52,956 nucleotides of DNA, taken from assembly GCA_018402255.1 (NCBI GenBank), contig JAGYIS010000005.1, forward strand, positions 350,153-403,108, written 5' to 3'. Below the pieces are notes generated by a model, which saw only the letters and a list, made by a program, of their open reading frames with translations, was not told where the DNA came from and searched no databases. Shown in pieces: positions 14,707 to 23,885 of the stretch (its first letter is position 1; the number at the start of each line of letters is the position of its first letter). This stretch comes from Marinobacter sp. (lineage in GTDB: Bacteria > Pseudomonadota > Gammaproteobacteria > Pseudomonadales > Oleiphilaceae). The position numbers and the translations under genes were made by a program.

Positions 14707-17526
14707 GTGGCCCAGAGCCGTCAACGCAGTCGTTTACCCAGGAATCTTGCCGTCGCGGTTCTGATTCTGATTGTGCTTTATGCCCTGGCGGGATTTCTGG
14801 CGTTGCCCTGGTGGCTCAAGCGCGCCCTGCCTGAACAGCTGGATGAGCAAATGGGCTGGCAGGCGGAGTTGGCCGAATTGAGGGTCAATCCGTTCAGCCT
14901 GACCGTTGAAGCAACCCAGCTGTCGGCAAATGACCGTGCCGGCGAAAAAGTGGTTGGCTTCGATCGCTTGTTCGTCAATCTCGGTTTCTTCCAGTTGTTC
15001 CGGGGCATCGTCAGTTTTCAGGACATTCATCTGCAGGAACCCTACATTCGGGTGGATCTGCTGGATGATTACAGCGTCAATTTCGCCCGTGACTGGCAGG
15101 CCGCACAGGCGGATGTCGCCCAGACCTCAGAGCCGGTCGCCGAGGCGGAATCCGGAACACCCCCCAAACTGTTCTTTCAGCAACTGACCATCGATGGCGG
15201 CGAACTGCTGTTCAGGGATTTCAGTCAGTCTGAGCCAGCAGAATTCCGGATCACTCCGCTGGATCTTTCAATCAACGATCTGGCCACCTGGCCCCGGGAC
15301 GCCGAAGGCAGTCAGTATTCGGTGATTGCCGCCCTGGGTGATCAGACCATCGAATGGCAGGGCGAACTGAGCATCACGCCGCTTTTCTCCGAGGGCCGTC
15401 TGAAGATCTCGGATCTTGACCACAGCACCCTGGGCCATTTTCTGGCGCCGTATTTGCCCTGGCAGTTACGGGATGGCTCCCTGACGGTCGAATCTCGTTA
15501 CCAGCTGGGTGGCACTCAGCCGTTTGAGTTGATCACCAGCGATGGCAAGGTGACGGTTCAGGATCTGGCTGTTGCCCTGGGCGACTCCGATGACGAGCCG
15601 GCGCTGGCAGCCCGAACCATCGAATTTGATGGCATCGGCTTTGACCTCACCGCAGCTGAGGCCAGCGTGGGTGCGATCATCCTTGATCAGCCCTTTGTGG
15701 CTGCGGCCCGGGACACAGAGGGCATGATTGATTGGCTTGCGTCGTTGACTTCCGCCGAGCCAGAGGCGAATCAGGGCGCGCAACCAGAAGCGGATGAGCC
15801 CGCATTTCGCTGGTCTGTTCAGGGTGTTGAGGTGGCAGGCGGTCGTCTGCGCTGGCGCGATCAGGTGCCAGACACGCCGGCAGAGCTTGAGCTGACCGAT
15901 CTGGAGATAACGCTGGGCGGCTTGTCTCACCTGCTTGATGAACCGGTCACCTACGGCCTGGATGCTGTGTTGGCCAGTGGTGGCCGTGTCTCGGCCAATG
16001 GCCAACTGACACCGGCACCGTTCACCCTTGAGGCCGCGCTGTCTGGCTCGGACGTTACCCTGGCGGTGATTGAGCCCTACCTGCAACAGACGGCAAACCT
16101 CGCCCTTGCCAGCGGTCGCCTGGGTTTTGACGGCAATCTGGACCTGGACAGCCAGGACGATCCGATGACCGGCACCTTCAGCGGCAGTGCCGAAATAGTC
16201 GATCTGGATCTCAGGCTGCCAGACAGCGATGCCTCCATGCTGGGTTGGCAAACTCTGCGCCTGGCGCCCATCGAGTTCAACGTGACTCCACCCCGGCTGG
16301 AAATTGGCACCGTGACACTGGCGCAGCCATCGTTTACCGCGGTGCGGATGCCAGACGGGTTGCACAATTTTGAGCAAATCATGCGTGCCGCCAGTAACGA
16401 GGATGAGGCCGCTGGTGAGGCAGCCTCGGCGCCTAGCGACGCCGAGCCGACAGAGCCCGGCTTTATCTTCCGGATTGGTGAGCTGCAGGTGGAGGACGGT
16501 GCCGTGGATTATTCCGACCGGACCCTTGACCCGCCATTCAGTGCACGTTTTGATGACCTGAAAGGCTCAGTCACCGGAGTCAGCAATGTGCCACCCCAGC
16601 AGGGTCGGGTCAGTTTGCGCGGCCGCCTGGCGGGCGATGCGCCGGTGACATTTGAAGGCAGTCTTGGCGCGCTGGGTACTGACGAATCCAGTGCCCTGAC
16701 CTTGTCGATGGAGGACCTGTCTTTGCCGGTGCTGTCGCCTTACTTTGGCCGTTATCTGGGCTACGCGGTGGACAGCGGCAAGCTCAAACTCAATCTGAAT
16801 TACGAGTTTACCGGCACCCGATTGAAGGCGTCCAACCAGGTGACCCTGGACCGGATGGCTCTGGGCCAGGCTGTGGCCAGTGATCAGGCGGTCGGGGCGC
16901 CAGTCAAGCTGGGCCTGGCATTGCTCACCGATCGCCGGGGTGTGATTGAAGTGGACCTGCCTATTCAGGGGGATGTGTCTGATCCTGAATTCAGCGTTGG
17001 TCAGATCGTCATGAGGGCCTTTGTAAACCTGCTGGTGAGTGCCGCAACGTCGCCCTTCAGCATGCTGGGATCGCTGGCGGATCTGGCGGGCTTCAGCAGC
17101 GAAGAGCTGGGGCAGGTCAGTTTTGTGCCTGGCCGCGTGACTCTGGCGGAAGGCGAGGCAGACAAGCTGGTAGCCTTGGCTCAGGCTCTTAACGAGCGCC
17201 CGGAGTTACTGCTTAACATTCGCGGTGGTATTGCCCCTGAGGCCGACAGCCTGGCGTTGTTGAGGGCTCGTATGGAGGCCAGGGGTGAGACGGTGACCGA
17301 CGATGCCTGGACTCAGGTTGAGCAGGCCTGGCGTAACGGTGAGCGTGAGCTGCCACCCGAGCAGCTGGGCCAGTTGGCGGGCGAGCGTGGTCAGGCCATC
17401 CGCCGACTGCTGCTGGAAACCCATGGCGTAGCAGCCGATCAGTTGTTCACCCTGGAGCCGACCCGGCAGGCCAGTGTCGATGAGCAGGGTGATGTCACGG
17501 TGCAGTTTACCCTGGACGTTCGCTAA
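14707..17526 (+). CDS. DUF748 (AsmA-like) envelope protein
   Basis: A 939-residue protein with one N-terminal membrane anchor (LAVAVLILIVLYALAGFLAL) and a long periplasmic body of beta-rich repeats typical of the DUF748/AsmA-like superfamily. These bridge-like proteins are linked to lipid transport or outer-membrane maintenance in related families; the role here is inferred. It starts with GTG, preceded by AAGGAGAG, and the C-terminal ~120 residues contain an LNERPELLLNIRGG segment resembling OmpA-type folds. yfbR starts 24 bases downstream and may be co-transcribed. Confidence 0.85.
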   Translation: MAQSRQRSRLPRNLAVAVLILIVLYALAGFLALPWWLKRALPEQLDEQMGWQAELAELRVNPFSLTVEATQLSANDRAGEKVVGFDRLFVNLGFFQLFRGIVSFQDIHLQEPYIRVDLLDDYSVNFARDWQAAQADVAQTSEPVAEAESGTPPKLFFQQLTIDGGELLFRDFSQSEPAEFRITPLDLSINDLATWPRDAEGSQYSVIAALGDQTIEWQGELSITPLFSEGRLKISDLDHSTLGHFLAPYLPWQLRDGSLTVESRYQLGGTQPFELITSDGKVTVQDLAVALGDSDDEPALAARTIEFDGIGFDLTAAEASVGAIILDQPFVAAARDTEGMIDWLASLTSAEPEANQGAQPEADEPAFRWSVQGVEVAGGRLRWRDQVPDTPAELELTDLEITLGGLSHLLDEPVTYGLDAVLASGGRVSANGQLTPAPFTLEAALSGSDVTLAVIEPYLQQTANLALASGRLGFDGNLDLDSQDDPMTGTFSGSAEIVDLDLRLPDSDASMLGWQTLRLAPIEFNVTPPRLEIGTVTLAQPSFTAVRMPDGLHNFEQIMRAASNEDEAAGEAASAPSDAEPTEPGFIFRIGELQVEDGAVDYSDRTLDPPFSARFDDLKGSVTGVSNVPPQQGRVSLRGRLAGDAPVTFEGSLGALGTDESSALTLSMEDLSLPVLSPYFGRYLGYAVDSGKLKLNLNYEFTGTRLKASNQVTLDRMALGQAVASDQAVGAPVKLGLALLTDRRGVIEVDLPIQGDVSDPEFSVGQIVMRAFVNLLVSAATSPFSMLGSLADLAGFSSEELGQVSFVPGRVTLAEGEADKLVALAQALNERPELLLNIRGGIAPEADSLALLRARMEARGETVTDDAWTQVEQAWRNGERELPPEQLGQLAGERGQAIRRLLLETHGVAADQLFTLEPTRQASVDEQGDVTVQFTLDVR

Positions 17527-17549
17527 CCCAATCCGCAACAGGAACCCCC

Positions 17550-18167
17550 ATGGCCAGTCTGACACAACGTACTGCCAGTCATTTTTTTGCCTACGTCTCG
17601 CGCCTGCGTTGGATCAAGCGTTGGGGCTTGATGCGCAACGCCATTGAAGAAAACGTCGCCACCCATTCCTGGGAAGTGGCCACCATAGCCCATGCCCTGG
17701 CATTGATCCGCAACCGGCATTTCGAGGGCAATGTGAACGCCGACCGAATCGCCGCCGCGGCTTTGTACCACGATGCCACAGAAGTCATTACCGGTGACCT
17801 GCCCACGCCGGTGAAGTACCACTCGAGTGTCATGCGGGAAGCCTTCGGCGATATCGAACACAAGGCCGAGGCGGAGTTGCTGGCGCTGTTGCCGGAAGAT
17901 CTCAGAGAGGATTTCGCACCCTATGTGCGGGAATCTCAGTTGGGCGGGGACGATAAAGAATTGATCAAGGCAGCAGATCGGCTATCGGCGTTGTTGAAGT
18001 GCCGGGCAGAGATCCAGACCGGCAACAAGGAGTTTGAGCCGGCAGCAGAGCAGATTCTCCAGCGCCTGCAAGAGCAGGCCCAGCCAGAAGTGCTGTACTT
18101 TCTTGAGGTGTTTGCACCCAGTTACGAGCGACCACTGGACCATTTGCTGGGCCAGCAGTCGCTGTAA
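17550..18167 (+). CDS. yfbR: 5'-deoxynucleotidase (HD domain)
   Basis: A 205-residue HD-superfamily phosphohydrolase that removes the 5'-phosphate from deoxyribonucleoside monophosphates. Metal-binding residues lie in ENVATHSWEVATIAHAL and AALYHDATEVITGDLPTPVKYH, followed by the distal KAADRLSALLKC aspartate. Size and motif order match YfbR. It converges with the paraslipin gene with only 14 bases between stop codons. Confidence 0.94.
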   Translation: MASLTQRTASHFFAYVSRLRWIKRWGLMRNAIEENVATHSWEVATIAHALALIRNRHFEGNVNADRIAAAALYHDATEVITGDLPTPVKYHSSVMREAFGDIEHKAEAELLALLPEDLREDFAPYVRESQLGGDDKELIKAADRLSALLKCRAEIQTGNKEFEPAAEQILQRLQEQAQPEVLYFLEVFAPSYERPLDHLLGQQSL

Positions 18168-18181
18168 CCGGCGGTTTTAAC

Positions 18182-19201
18182 TCAGCTGTTGCCGGCGGAG
18201 GCAACCATGCCGCCACGCAAGCCGCTGCGAACCACGTCTTCAGGGCTGCCCGCGAGCTCACGGAACATGCCCATGGAGCCGAGCAGCGCGGACGATTCGT
18301 AGGGTACAAACACCCGCTCGCCATCTTTCGCCATGTTCGGCAGTACCTTGATGTAGCTTTGGCCTAGCAGGTAGCCGATAACGGTCTGCTTGTTTTCCTC
18401 GGAATCGCCGATGGCGCTTAGCACCAGGCGAATGGATTCCTGTTCACCCTGAGCACGCAGGATGGCGGATTCCTTGTCACCCTGAGCGTTCAGGATGGCC
18501 GATTCGCGCTGGCCCTGGGCCATAGCGATGGCGGCGGACTTCTCACCCTCGGCTTCAGTCACGGTGGCCCGGCGCTTACGCTCAGCGGCCATCTGCAGAC
18601 GCATGGCTTCTTCCACTTCTTCCGGCATGCTGATGTCTTGTACTTCTACCCGGGTCAGCTTGACGCCCCATTTGGAGGCGGCTTCTTCCATTTCAGCCTG
18701 AATCGCGCTGTTAACCTCGCTGCGGGATTCAAACAGCTTGTCCAGTTCCATCTTGCCCACCACCGAACGCAGGGTGGTCTTGGCCAGTACCTCGACCGCC
18801 TGGCTCATGTTGGCAACTTCGTACACGGCGCGGCGCGGATCGATGATCTGGTAATACAGTGCACCGTTGATGTTCACCGTCACGTTGTCGGTGGTCACCA
18901 CCGGTTGCCCGGGGAAGTCCATAACGGTCTCACGGCGGTCAATGCGGATCTCATCGCTGGTGACCGGGTGGTATTCGTCGCCCATGCGCATGTAGCGGAT
19001 CATGCTGATCGGGCGTGGCCGTTCGATGAATGGAATGATGATGTTGATACCGCTTTCGAGCACACGGTTGAACGAACCCAGACGCTCGATCACCATCACC
19101 TCGGACTGACGAATGATCACCAGTCCTTTGGCAATTACAAAAATGCCGACAGCGACGATGATGAGGCTGATAACCAGCCCCGGTGTGATGAATGATTCCA
19201 T
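18182..19201 (-). CDS. SPFH/Band 7 paraslipin-type membrane protein
   Basis: A 339-residue stomatin/prohibitin-family protein: one N-terminal membrane helix (LVISLIIVAVGIFVIAKGLV), an SPFH domain (about 25-190, with VMVIERLGSFNRVLESG), then an alanine/glutamate/glutamine-rich coiled coil with repeats of the form ESAILxAQGDKESAILRAQG. It resembles QmcA/paraslipin. Such proteins form microdomain scaffolds in the inner membrane. It lies 2 bases after nfeD, the classical NfeD-SPFH pair, so the two probably form one complex. Confidence 0.93.
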   Translation of the reverse strand: MESFITPGLVISLIIVAVGIFVIAKGLVIIRQSEVMVIERLGSFNRVLESGINIIIPFIERPRPISMIRYMRMGDEYHPVTSDEIRIDRRETVMDFPGQPVVTTDNVTVNINGALYYQIIDPRRAVYEVANMSQAVEVLAKTTLRSVVGKMELDKLFESRSEVNSAIQAEMEEAASKWGVKLTRVEVQDISMPEEVEEAMRLQMAAERKRRATVTEAEGEKSAAIAMAQGQRESAILNAQGDKESAILRAQGEQESIRLVLSAIGDSEENKQTVIGYLLGQSYIKVLPNMAKDGERVFVPYESSALLGSMGMFRELAGSPEDVVRSGLRGGMVASAGNS

Positions 19202-19203
19202 GG

Positions 19204-19665
19204 TTACTGTTCCTTGTCAGAGTGTGCGAAATGCACGATGGCAGTGGTGCCATCGAATTTTTCAAAAACCACCGGAGTGCCCTCCGGTAATGACGGGCTG
19301 CTGCCATCCCCGAGTTTCAGACGGTAGAAATCGCCGTTGACCTTGATGCCGGTGGCGCCGTCAAAGTCACGGAGCAGGGTTTTATAGTGGTGGCCGCGCT
19401 CGACCCCGGTACCGGTGGTGCCATACGCGACCCCTCTTGGGGAAAACCGGGGCCGGATCCACCAGATGGCGGCAGGCACCAGTAACCCGGACATTATGCC
19501 CATGGTCACCAATTGCCACTCAAAAGAAGCACCCAGAACCGCGGCCAGAGCCGTCAGCGCTGCTGCTACGCCGAGCGCCAGCAGAAGCAGAGCCCCAGAG
19601 GTGAGTTCAGCAAGGCCAAGGAGAAGGGCCAGGATCAGCCATAGGTGGGTGAGACTCCATTCCAT
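19204..19665 (-). CDS. NfeD family membrane protein
   Basis: A 153-residue short-form NfeD: a hydrophobic N-terminal half with several membrane helices (LWLILALLLGLAELTSGALLL) and a C-terminal OB-fold domain (GTGVERG to VVFEKFDGTTAIVHF). The ATG at 19665 is chosen because GGAG lies 6 bases upstream; an ATG 12 bases earlier would put that site inside the gene. It is the partner of the adjacent paraslipin. It has no serine-protease domain, unlike long NfeD forms. Confidence 0.92.
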   Translation of the reverse strand: MEWSLTHLWLILALLLGLAELTSGALLLLALGVAAALTALAAVLGASFEWQLVTMGIMSGLLVPAAIWWIRPRFSPRGVAYGTTGTGVERGHHYKTLLRDFDGATGIKVNGDFYRLKLGDGSSPSLPEGTPVVFEKFDGTTAIVHFAHSDKEQ

Positions 19666-19896
19666 AGTCAGCTCCATTGGTCAGGTATGAATTCATAAGT
19701 GCCGGGATTGTAACCAATGAGCGCCCCTGCGTCGCTGCCTGCCGGCGGTAAGTTTTCCGATAGCAGGCGGCACTGGCCGAAGCGACCGGTGCCGGCGCAA
19801 ACCGGCGCCATTTTGCGTACCAGGCGACCTGTTACAGTACCGGATCAGAAGAACACCTGCTTTAATGTCAAAAAACAAAACCGAGGGTCAGCAATC

Positions 19897-20712
19897 ATGA
19901 AGGATCTCAAGAACAAAGTGGCTGTGGTAACGGGTGCCGGTTCCGGAATCGGTCGGGCCCTGGCCTGCTTGCTGGCTGCCAGGGGTTGTCGCCTGGCGTT
20001 GTCTGACGTCAATGAAGCCGGGCTGGCAGAAACCGTGGAGGCGTGCGGCGGTGCCGAGGTGCGGGCTTACCGACTGGATGTCTCAGACCGCGAGGCCATA
20101 TACGCGCATGCTGACCAGGTGCAGGCAGATTTTGGTCAGGTCAACCTCGTGATCAACAACGCCGGTGTGGCGCTGTCTGCGTCCGTGAGAGAGATGACGG
20201 ACGACGACTTCAAATGGATCATGGATATCGACTTCTGGGGTGTCGCCCATGGCACACGTGCGTTCCTGCCCCATCTGATCGCCTCCGGTGATGGTCATGT
20301 GGTGAACGTTTCCAGTGTGTTTGGCCTGATTGGCGTGCCTAAACAGAGTGCCTATAACGCGGCCAAGTTCGCCGTACGCGGCTTCACCGAGTCTCTGCGT
20401 CAGGAAATGAAGCTGGAAAACCAGCCGGTGCAGGTCAGTTGTGTACACCCCGGTGGTATTCGCACCAACATCGCCAACTCCGCGCGCATGGGCGCCTCGG
20501 AAAACGCGGTGGCCCAGCGCAAGGGCTTCGACAAGCTGGCCATGACCACCCCGGATAAAGCCGCCGAAATCATCATCAAAGGCATTCTGAAAAATGAATC
20601 CCGCATTCTGGTGGGCCCGGATGCCTGGGGTATTGATGCCATCAATCGCCTGCTGGGGTCCGCCTATCAGCCGCTGGTTGAGCGCTTTTCAAGAAAGAAC
20701 CTGTATATCTGA
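19897..20712 (+). CDS. SDR family NAD(P)-dependent oxidoreductase
   Basis: A 271-residue classical short-chain dehydrogenase/reductase with cofactor motif TGAGSGIG (residues 13-20), NNAG, catalytic serine in NVSSVFG and the YNAAK Tyr-Lys pair. The upstream frame is open much further, but the ATG at 19897 with GAGG 10 bases before it gives a normal family length. Substrate unknown; related enzymes act on alcohols, ketones or acyl chains. It is followed by a small hairpin (20742-20764) before the next gene. Confidence 0.9.
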   Translation: MKDLKNKVAVVTGAGSGIGRALACLLAARGCRLALSDVNEAGLAETVEACGGAEVRAYRLDVSDREAIYAHADQVQADFGQVNLVINNAGVALSASVREMTDDDFKWIMDIDFWGVAHGTRAFLPHLIASGDGHVVNVSSVFGLIGVPKQSAYNAAKFAVRGFTESLRQEMKLENQPVQVSCVHPGGIRTNIANSARMGASENAVAQRKGFDKLAMTTPDKAAEIIIKGILKNESRILVGPDAWGIDAINRLLGSAYQPLVERFSRKNLYI

Positions 20713-20741
20713 TCCGGCGGGCCGGTTGCCCTGTCCGCCCG

Positions 20742-20764
20742 CACTGACTGTTTTACAGCCAGTG
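20742..20764 (+). terminator. small hairpin after the SDR gene
   Basis: CACTG-A-CTG pairs with CAG-C-CAGTG around a TTTTA loop, 29 bases after the SDR stop codon. There is no T-run behind it, so it is only a weak terminator candidate. Confidence 0.35.
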
Positions 20765-20805
20765 TATTGGGTCTATACTCGAGGCTGATCCACGGAAGAG
20801 TCAGC

Positions 20806-21913
20806 ATGAAAACGCCAAAACACCCCGACCTGGGCGCGACGCTGGAACAGAGCCGCTCAGGTTTGCGGGACAATCATCGCAGATCACTCACTCGGCTGCT
20901 TTTTCTCGTCACCGGTTCGGCACTGGTGGTGTTTGGTCGTGCTGCAGTTTTTTAATGGTTACCCCTGGGTGTCGCTGATCGAGCTTCTGGCCAGCGCCGT
21001 TCTGTTGTTCGGTGCGGTTCGGCTGAAGACCACGCCCCATCTGCAGCAATGGATCTACGCCTACCTGGTTTCCACGTTTTCGTTTTTTATCATCATCATG
21101 CTGTTGCCCGAGGCGTCGATAGCAGCCTTTGTCTGGGTGCTGATGATGCCGGTAATGGCTTACCTGTTGCTTGGCAAGCATGAGGGTCTGATCCTCAGCG
21201 TGCCATTCATGGTGCTGGGTCTGGTTATCTATTTCTTCTTCCTCGAAGAGGTGGGCAGTGCCAGCAGCTTGATCGACCTCCTGAACATGGTGCTGTGCGG
21301 CGTCTTGATGCAGGTTTTCATGCACATGTATGAGGCCCGCAGAGAAGAAGCTGAGCAGCGACTCGTAGACATGGCTCAGACCGATGCCCTGACCGGGCTG
21401 GCCAACCGCGCCAACTTCCAGGCCACCCTGGCCCGGACCATTGCCGAGTGTGACCGCAGCGGTGATGGCTTTGCTCTGGTGGTGATGGATATCGACCATT
21501 TTAAACTGGTGAACGACACCCTCGGTCACGATGCCGGCGATCATGTCCTGCAAAACATTGGCAAGTGCCTGACCGAGCGCCTGCGCACCACCGACTTTGT
21601 CGGCCGTCTGGGTGGTGAGGAGTTCGGCCTGATTCTTCGGAATGTAAAACCGGCGGATGCCTTCGAGCTAATGGATCAGTTGCGGGAGCGGATTGCCAAT
21701 GACGAGCTCCGTTATGGTGAAGCCTCGATTCGGGTGACCGCATCCTTTGGTATCGCGCAATGGCCGGAGCATGGGCGCTCCGCCGAAACCCTGTTCTGCG
21801 TTGCGGATCGTTGCCTTTACAGTGGCAAGCGCGAGGGCCGTAACCGGGTTTTGCCGGCTGGCCGGGCTCAGCGCGATGTCACCGCAGAACAGCTGGCTGG
21901 TGGTGCCGGCTGA
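20806..21913 (+). pseudogene. membrane-anchored GGDEF diguanylate cyclase, broken by a frameshift
   Basis: Translation would begin at ATG 20806 behind GGAAGAG. The N-terminal part (about 49 residues, ending ALVVFGRAAVF) stops at TAA 20953, while the rest continues in the +1 frame from about 20939. That part holds five or so membrane helices and an intact C-terminal GGDEF domain (DIDHFKLVNDTLGHD, active site RLGGEEF, allosteric-site candidate RLRTTD). A run of six T at 20948-20953 lies exactly at the break; removing one T joins the frames into one protein of about 368 residues. It would make cyclic di-GMP from two GTP. Either a real frameshift, a base-calling error or slippage at the T-run explains this. 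Confidence 0.8.
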
Positions 21914-21963
21914 ATCGGGTATCCTTAGGCTGACAGAACCGACCGCCAAGGACTGAACCGATC

Positions 21964-22737
21964 ATGTGCGAACTGCTGGCGATGAGCGCCAATACCCCCA
22001 CCGACCTGTGTTTCAGCTTTACCGGCCTGACCCGCCGGGGCGGTGAAACCGGTCCCCACAAGGACGGATGGGGCGTGTCATTTTACGAGGGCAAAGGCGT
22101 TCGCAGCTTTCACGATTCCGATGCCAGTGCCAGCTCCCGACTTGCCCAGGTGGTGCAAACCCACCCCATCAAAAGCGAAGTGGCCATCTGTCACATCCGT
22201 CAGGCCAATGTTGGCGAGATCTGTCTGGCCAACACCCACCCGTTTATTCGTGAGCTCTGGGGCCGTTACTGGGTCTTTGCCCACAATGGCCAGTTGTCCG
22301 GTTTCCGGGCCGCTGAGGGCTTTTACGAGCCGGTTGGCAGCACTGACAGCGAAGCCCTGTTCTGCGATCTGCTTAACCACCTGCGGGGCCACTGCCGGCG
22401 CGATGACCCTGCGGAGCAGATCGTCGAGCGCCTGGTTGAGCTGTCCAGCGCCTATGCCCGCGAGGGAGTGTTCAACCTGTTGTTGAGCAACGGCGATTGG
22501 CTGTTTACCTTCTGCACCACCAAAATGGCCAGCATCACCCGTCGTGCGCCCTTTGGCCCGGCCCGCCTGAAAGACACCGACGTTACTGTGGATTTTGAAG
22601 CCGAAACCACCCCCAACGACATCGTCAGCGTGATCGTGACTGAACCCCTGACCACCGATGAAACCTGGGATGTGTACCAGCCCGGGGAATGGCGCTTGTG
22701 GAAGCGGGGAGAGGTTATCGCGTCGGGCCTGACATAG
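21964..22737 (+). CDS. class II glutamine amidotransferase (YafJ-like)
   Basis: A 257-residue protein whose Met1 is followed by the nucleophilic Cys2 (MCELLAMSA). Further class II amidotransferase features are present: KDGWGVSFYEG, HIRQAN, AHNGQLSG and GSTDSEALF. It contains only the glutaminase-type domain, as in YafJ; the acceptor reaction is not known. The stop codon lies in the loop of a perfect 8-bp hairpin (22724-22731 with 22738-22745) that may help end the transcript. It converges with the PF10118 gene. Confidence 0.9.
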   Translation: MCELLAMSANTPTDLCFSFTGLTRRGGETGPHKDGWGVSFYEGKGVRSFHDSDASASSRLAQVVQTHPIKSEVAICHIRQANVGEICLANTHPFIRELWGRYWVFAHNGQLSGFRAAEGFYEPVGSTDSEALFCDLLNHLRGHCRRDDPAEQIVERLVELSSAYAREGVFNLLLSNGDWLFTFCTTKMASITRRAPFGPARLKDTDVTVDFEAETTPNDIVSVIVTEPLTTDETWDVYQPGEWRLWKRGEVIASGLT

Positions 22738-22771
22738 CAGGCCCGGGTGTTCAGGCAAGGCTGCGGCGGAA

Positions 22772-23665
22772 TTACTGCAAGGTTCGCCGATTGCCCTTCT
22801 GGTACTGCGGTGCAATGTATTGCTGGATTTCGGCTTTGAAGCGGGCAATCAGTTCGCTGTTGTCTTTGTCCCAGGGGTGATAACCGGGCTTGAAGTATTC
22901 CGCCCAGGCCGGAGCCAGGCTGGAGAAAGTGCCGTTTTTACCCCACATACGCCACAGGCCTTTGGCTGCATCTCTGACCGAGAAGTTTTTGCGATCCTTG
23001 ACCAGCATGCGGCCTGTGTACCAGGTGGCGACTATTCCAAGGGCGGTCGTCGCGAACACCTGGTAGAAGGCTCGCTCGGCGTAGGTGCCACCAACCTGCT
23101 GGAACACATCGTAAGCGACCGCCTTGTGCTCGGTTTCCTCAACCGCGTGCCATACCCATAACGGGCGCATGGATTCGTGCATGTCTTCGCGCACATCGTC
23201 GCGCTCCAGCAGCATGTCGGCCATCATGGCGGTGATGTGCTCCAGGGCGCAGGTGATTGCCAACTGATGTCGCTTTGGCAGCTGACGGGCCAGGCCCAGG
23301 ATCACCTTCAGATCGCGCTCCATTTCCTCGACCGGCATGCCCTGATCACGCACGTGCTGGTTCATCGCCATGTGCTCGAGGGAGTGCATTGCCTCCTGGC
23401 CAATGAAGCCGCGTACCTCTTCCTTCAGCTTCGGATCCTTGATCTGGTCACGGAAGGCGCGCACGGAATCAACGAAAAACTGCTCACCTTCCGGAAACAG
23501 CACTGATAGAGCGTTCATGGTGTGACTTACCAGATAACTGTTGTCGAGCCAGTACCGGGGAACCTGTTGTCCGAATTCAAAGCCCATACGCTGGGGTTTG
23601 ATAGCCACGTTATCCGGGGTGTGGGACACGTTGCTCTGCTTGCCCGCCTGTGTTGTTACCCGCAT
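22772..23665 (-). CDS. PF10118-type predicted metal-dependent hydrolase
   Basis: A 297-residue alpha-helical protein of the 'predicted metal-dependent hydrolase' family (PF10118), with ferritin-like metal-binding patterns: GQEAMHSLEHMAMN, ALEHITAMMAD and WHAVEETEHKAVAYD. A hydrophobic segment near residue 200 (VFATTALGIVATW) may touch the membrane. AGGAG lies 7 bases before the ATG. The family is often found beside lipid genes or AraC regulators; here an AraC-type regulator is divergently transcribed from the 220-base region 23666-23885 and is its likely regulator (inference). Confidence 0.85.
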   Translation of the reverse strand: MRVTTQAGKQSNVSHTPDNVAIKPQRMGFEFGQQVPRYWLDNSYLVSHTMNALSVLFPEGEQFFVDSVRAFRDQIKDPKLKEEVRGFIGQEAMHSLEHMAMNQHVRDQGMPVEEMERDLKVILGLARQLPKRHQLAITCALEHITAMMADMLLERDDVREDMHESMRPLWVWHAVEETEHKAVAYDVFQQVGGTYAERAFYQVFATTALGIVATWYTGRMLVKDRKNFSVRDAAKGLWRMWGKNGTFSSLAPAWAEYFKPGYHPWDKDNSELIARFKAEIQQYIAPQYQKGNRRTLQ

Positions 23666-23885
23666 GTTGATACTCCTGTGCGATTAAACGCTTTGGCTGA
23701 TGTCATGGGCTCAGTGTGGGCCAGTCAAGGCGGGTACTGAAGGCGCGAATGGGACGGCCATCGATCACAATGGGCCACCCCGGTTGGCCGGGGCGACAGT
23801 GCAATCCGGGCGAGTGGCCCCACTGTTGTCTGCAGGCGCTTCTGATAAAGTCAGAATCATCACTAAGAACAATCAGGGATACGCT

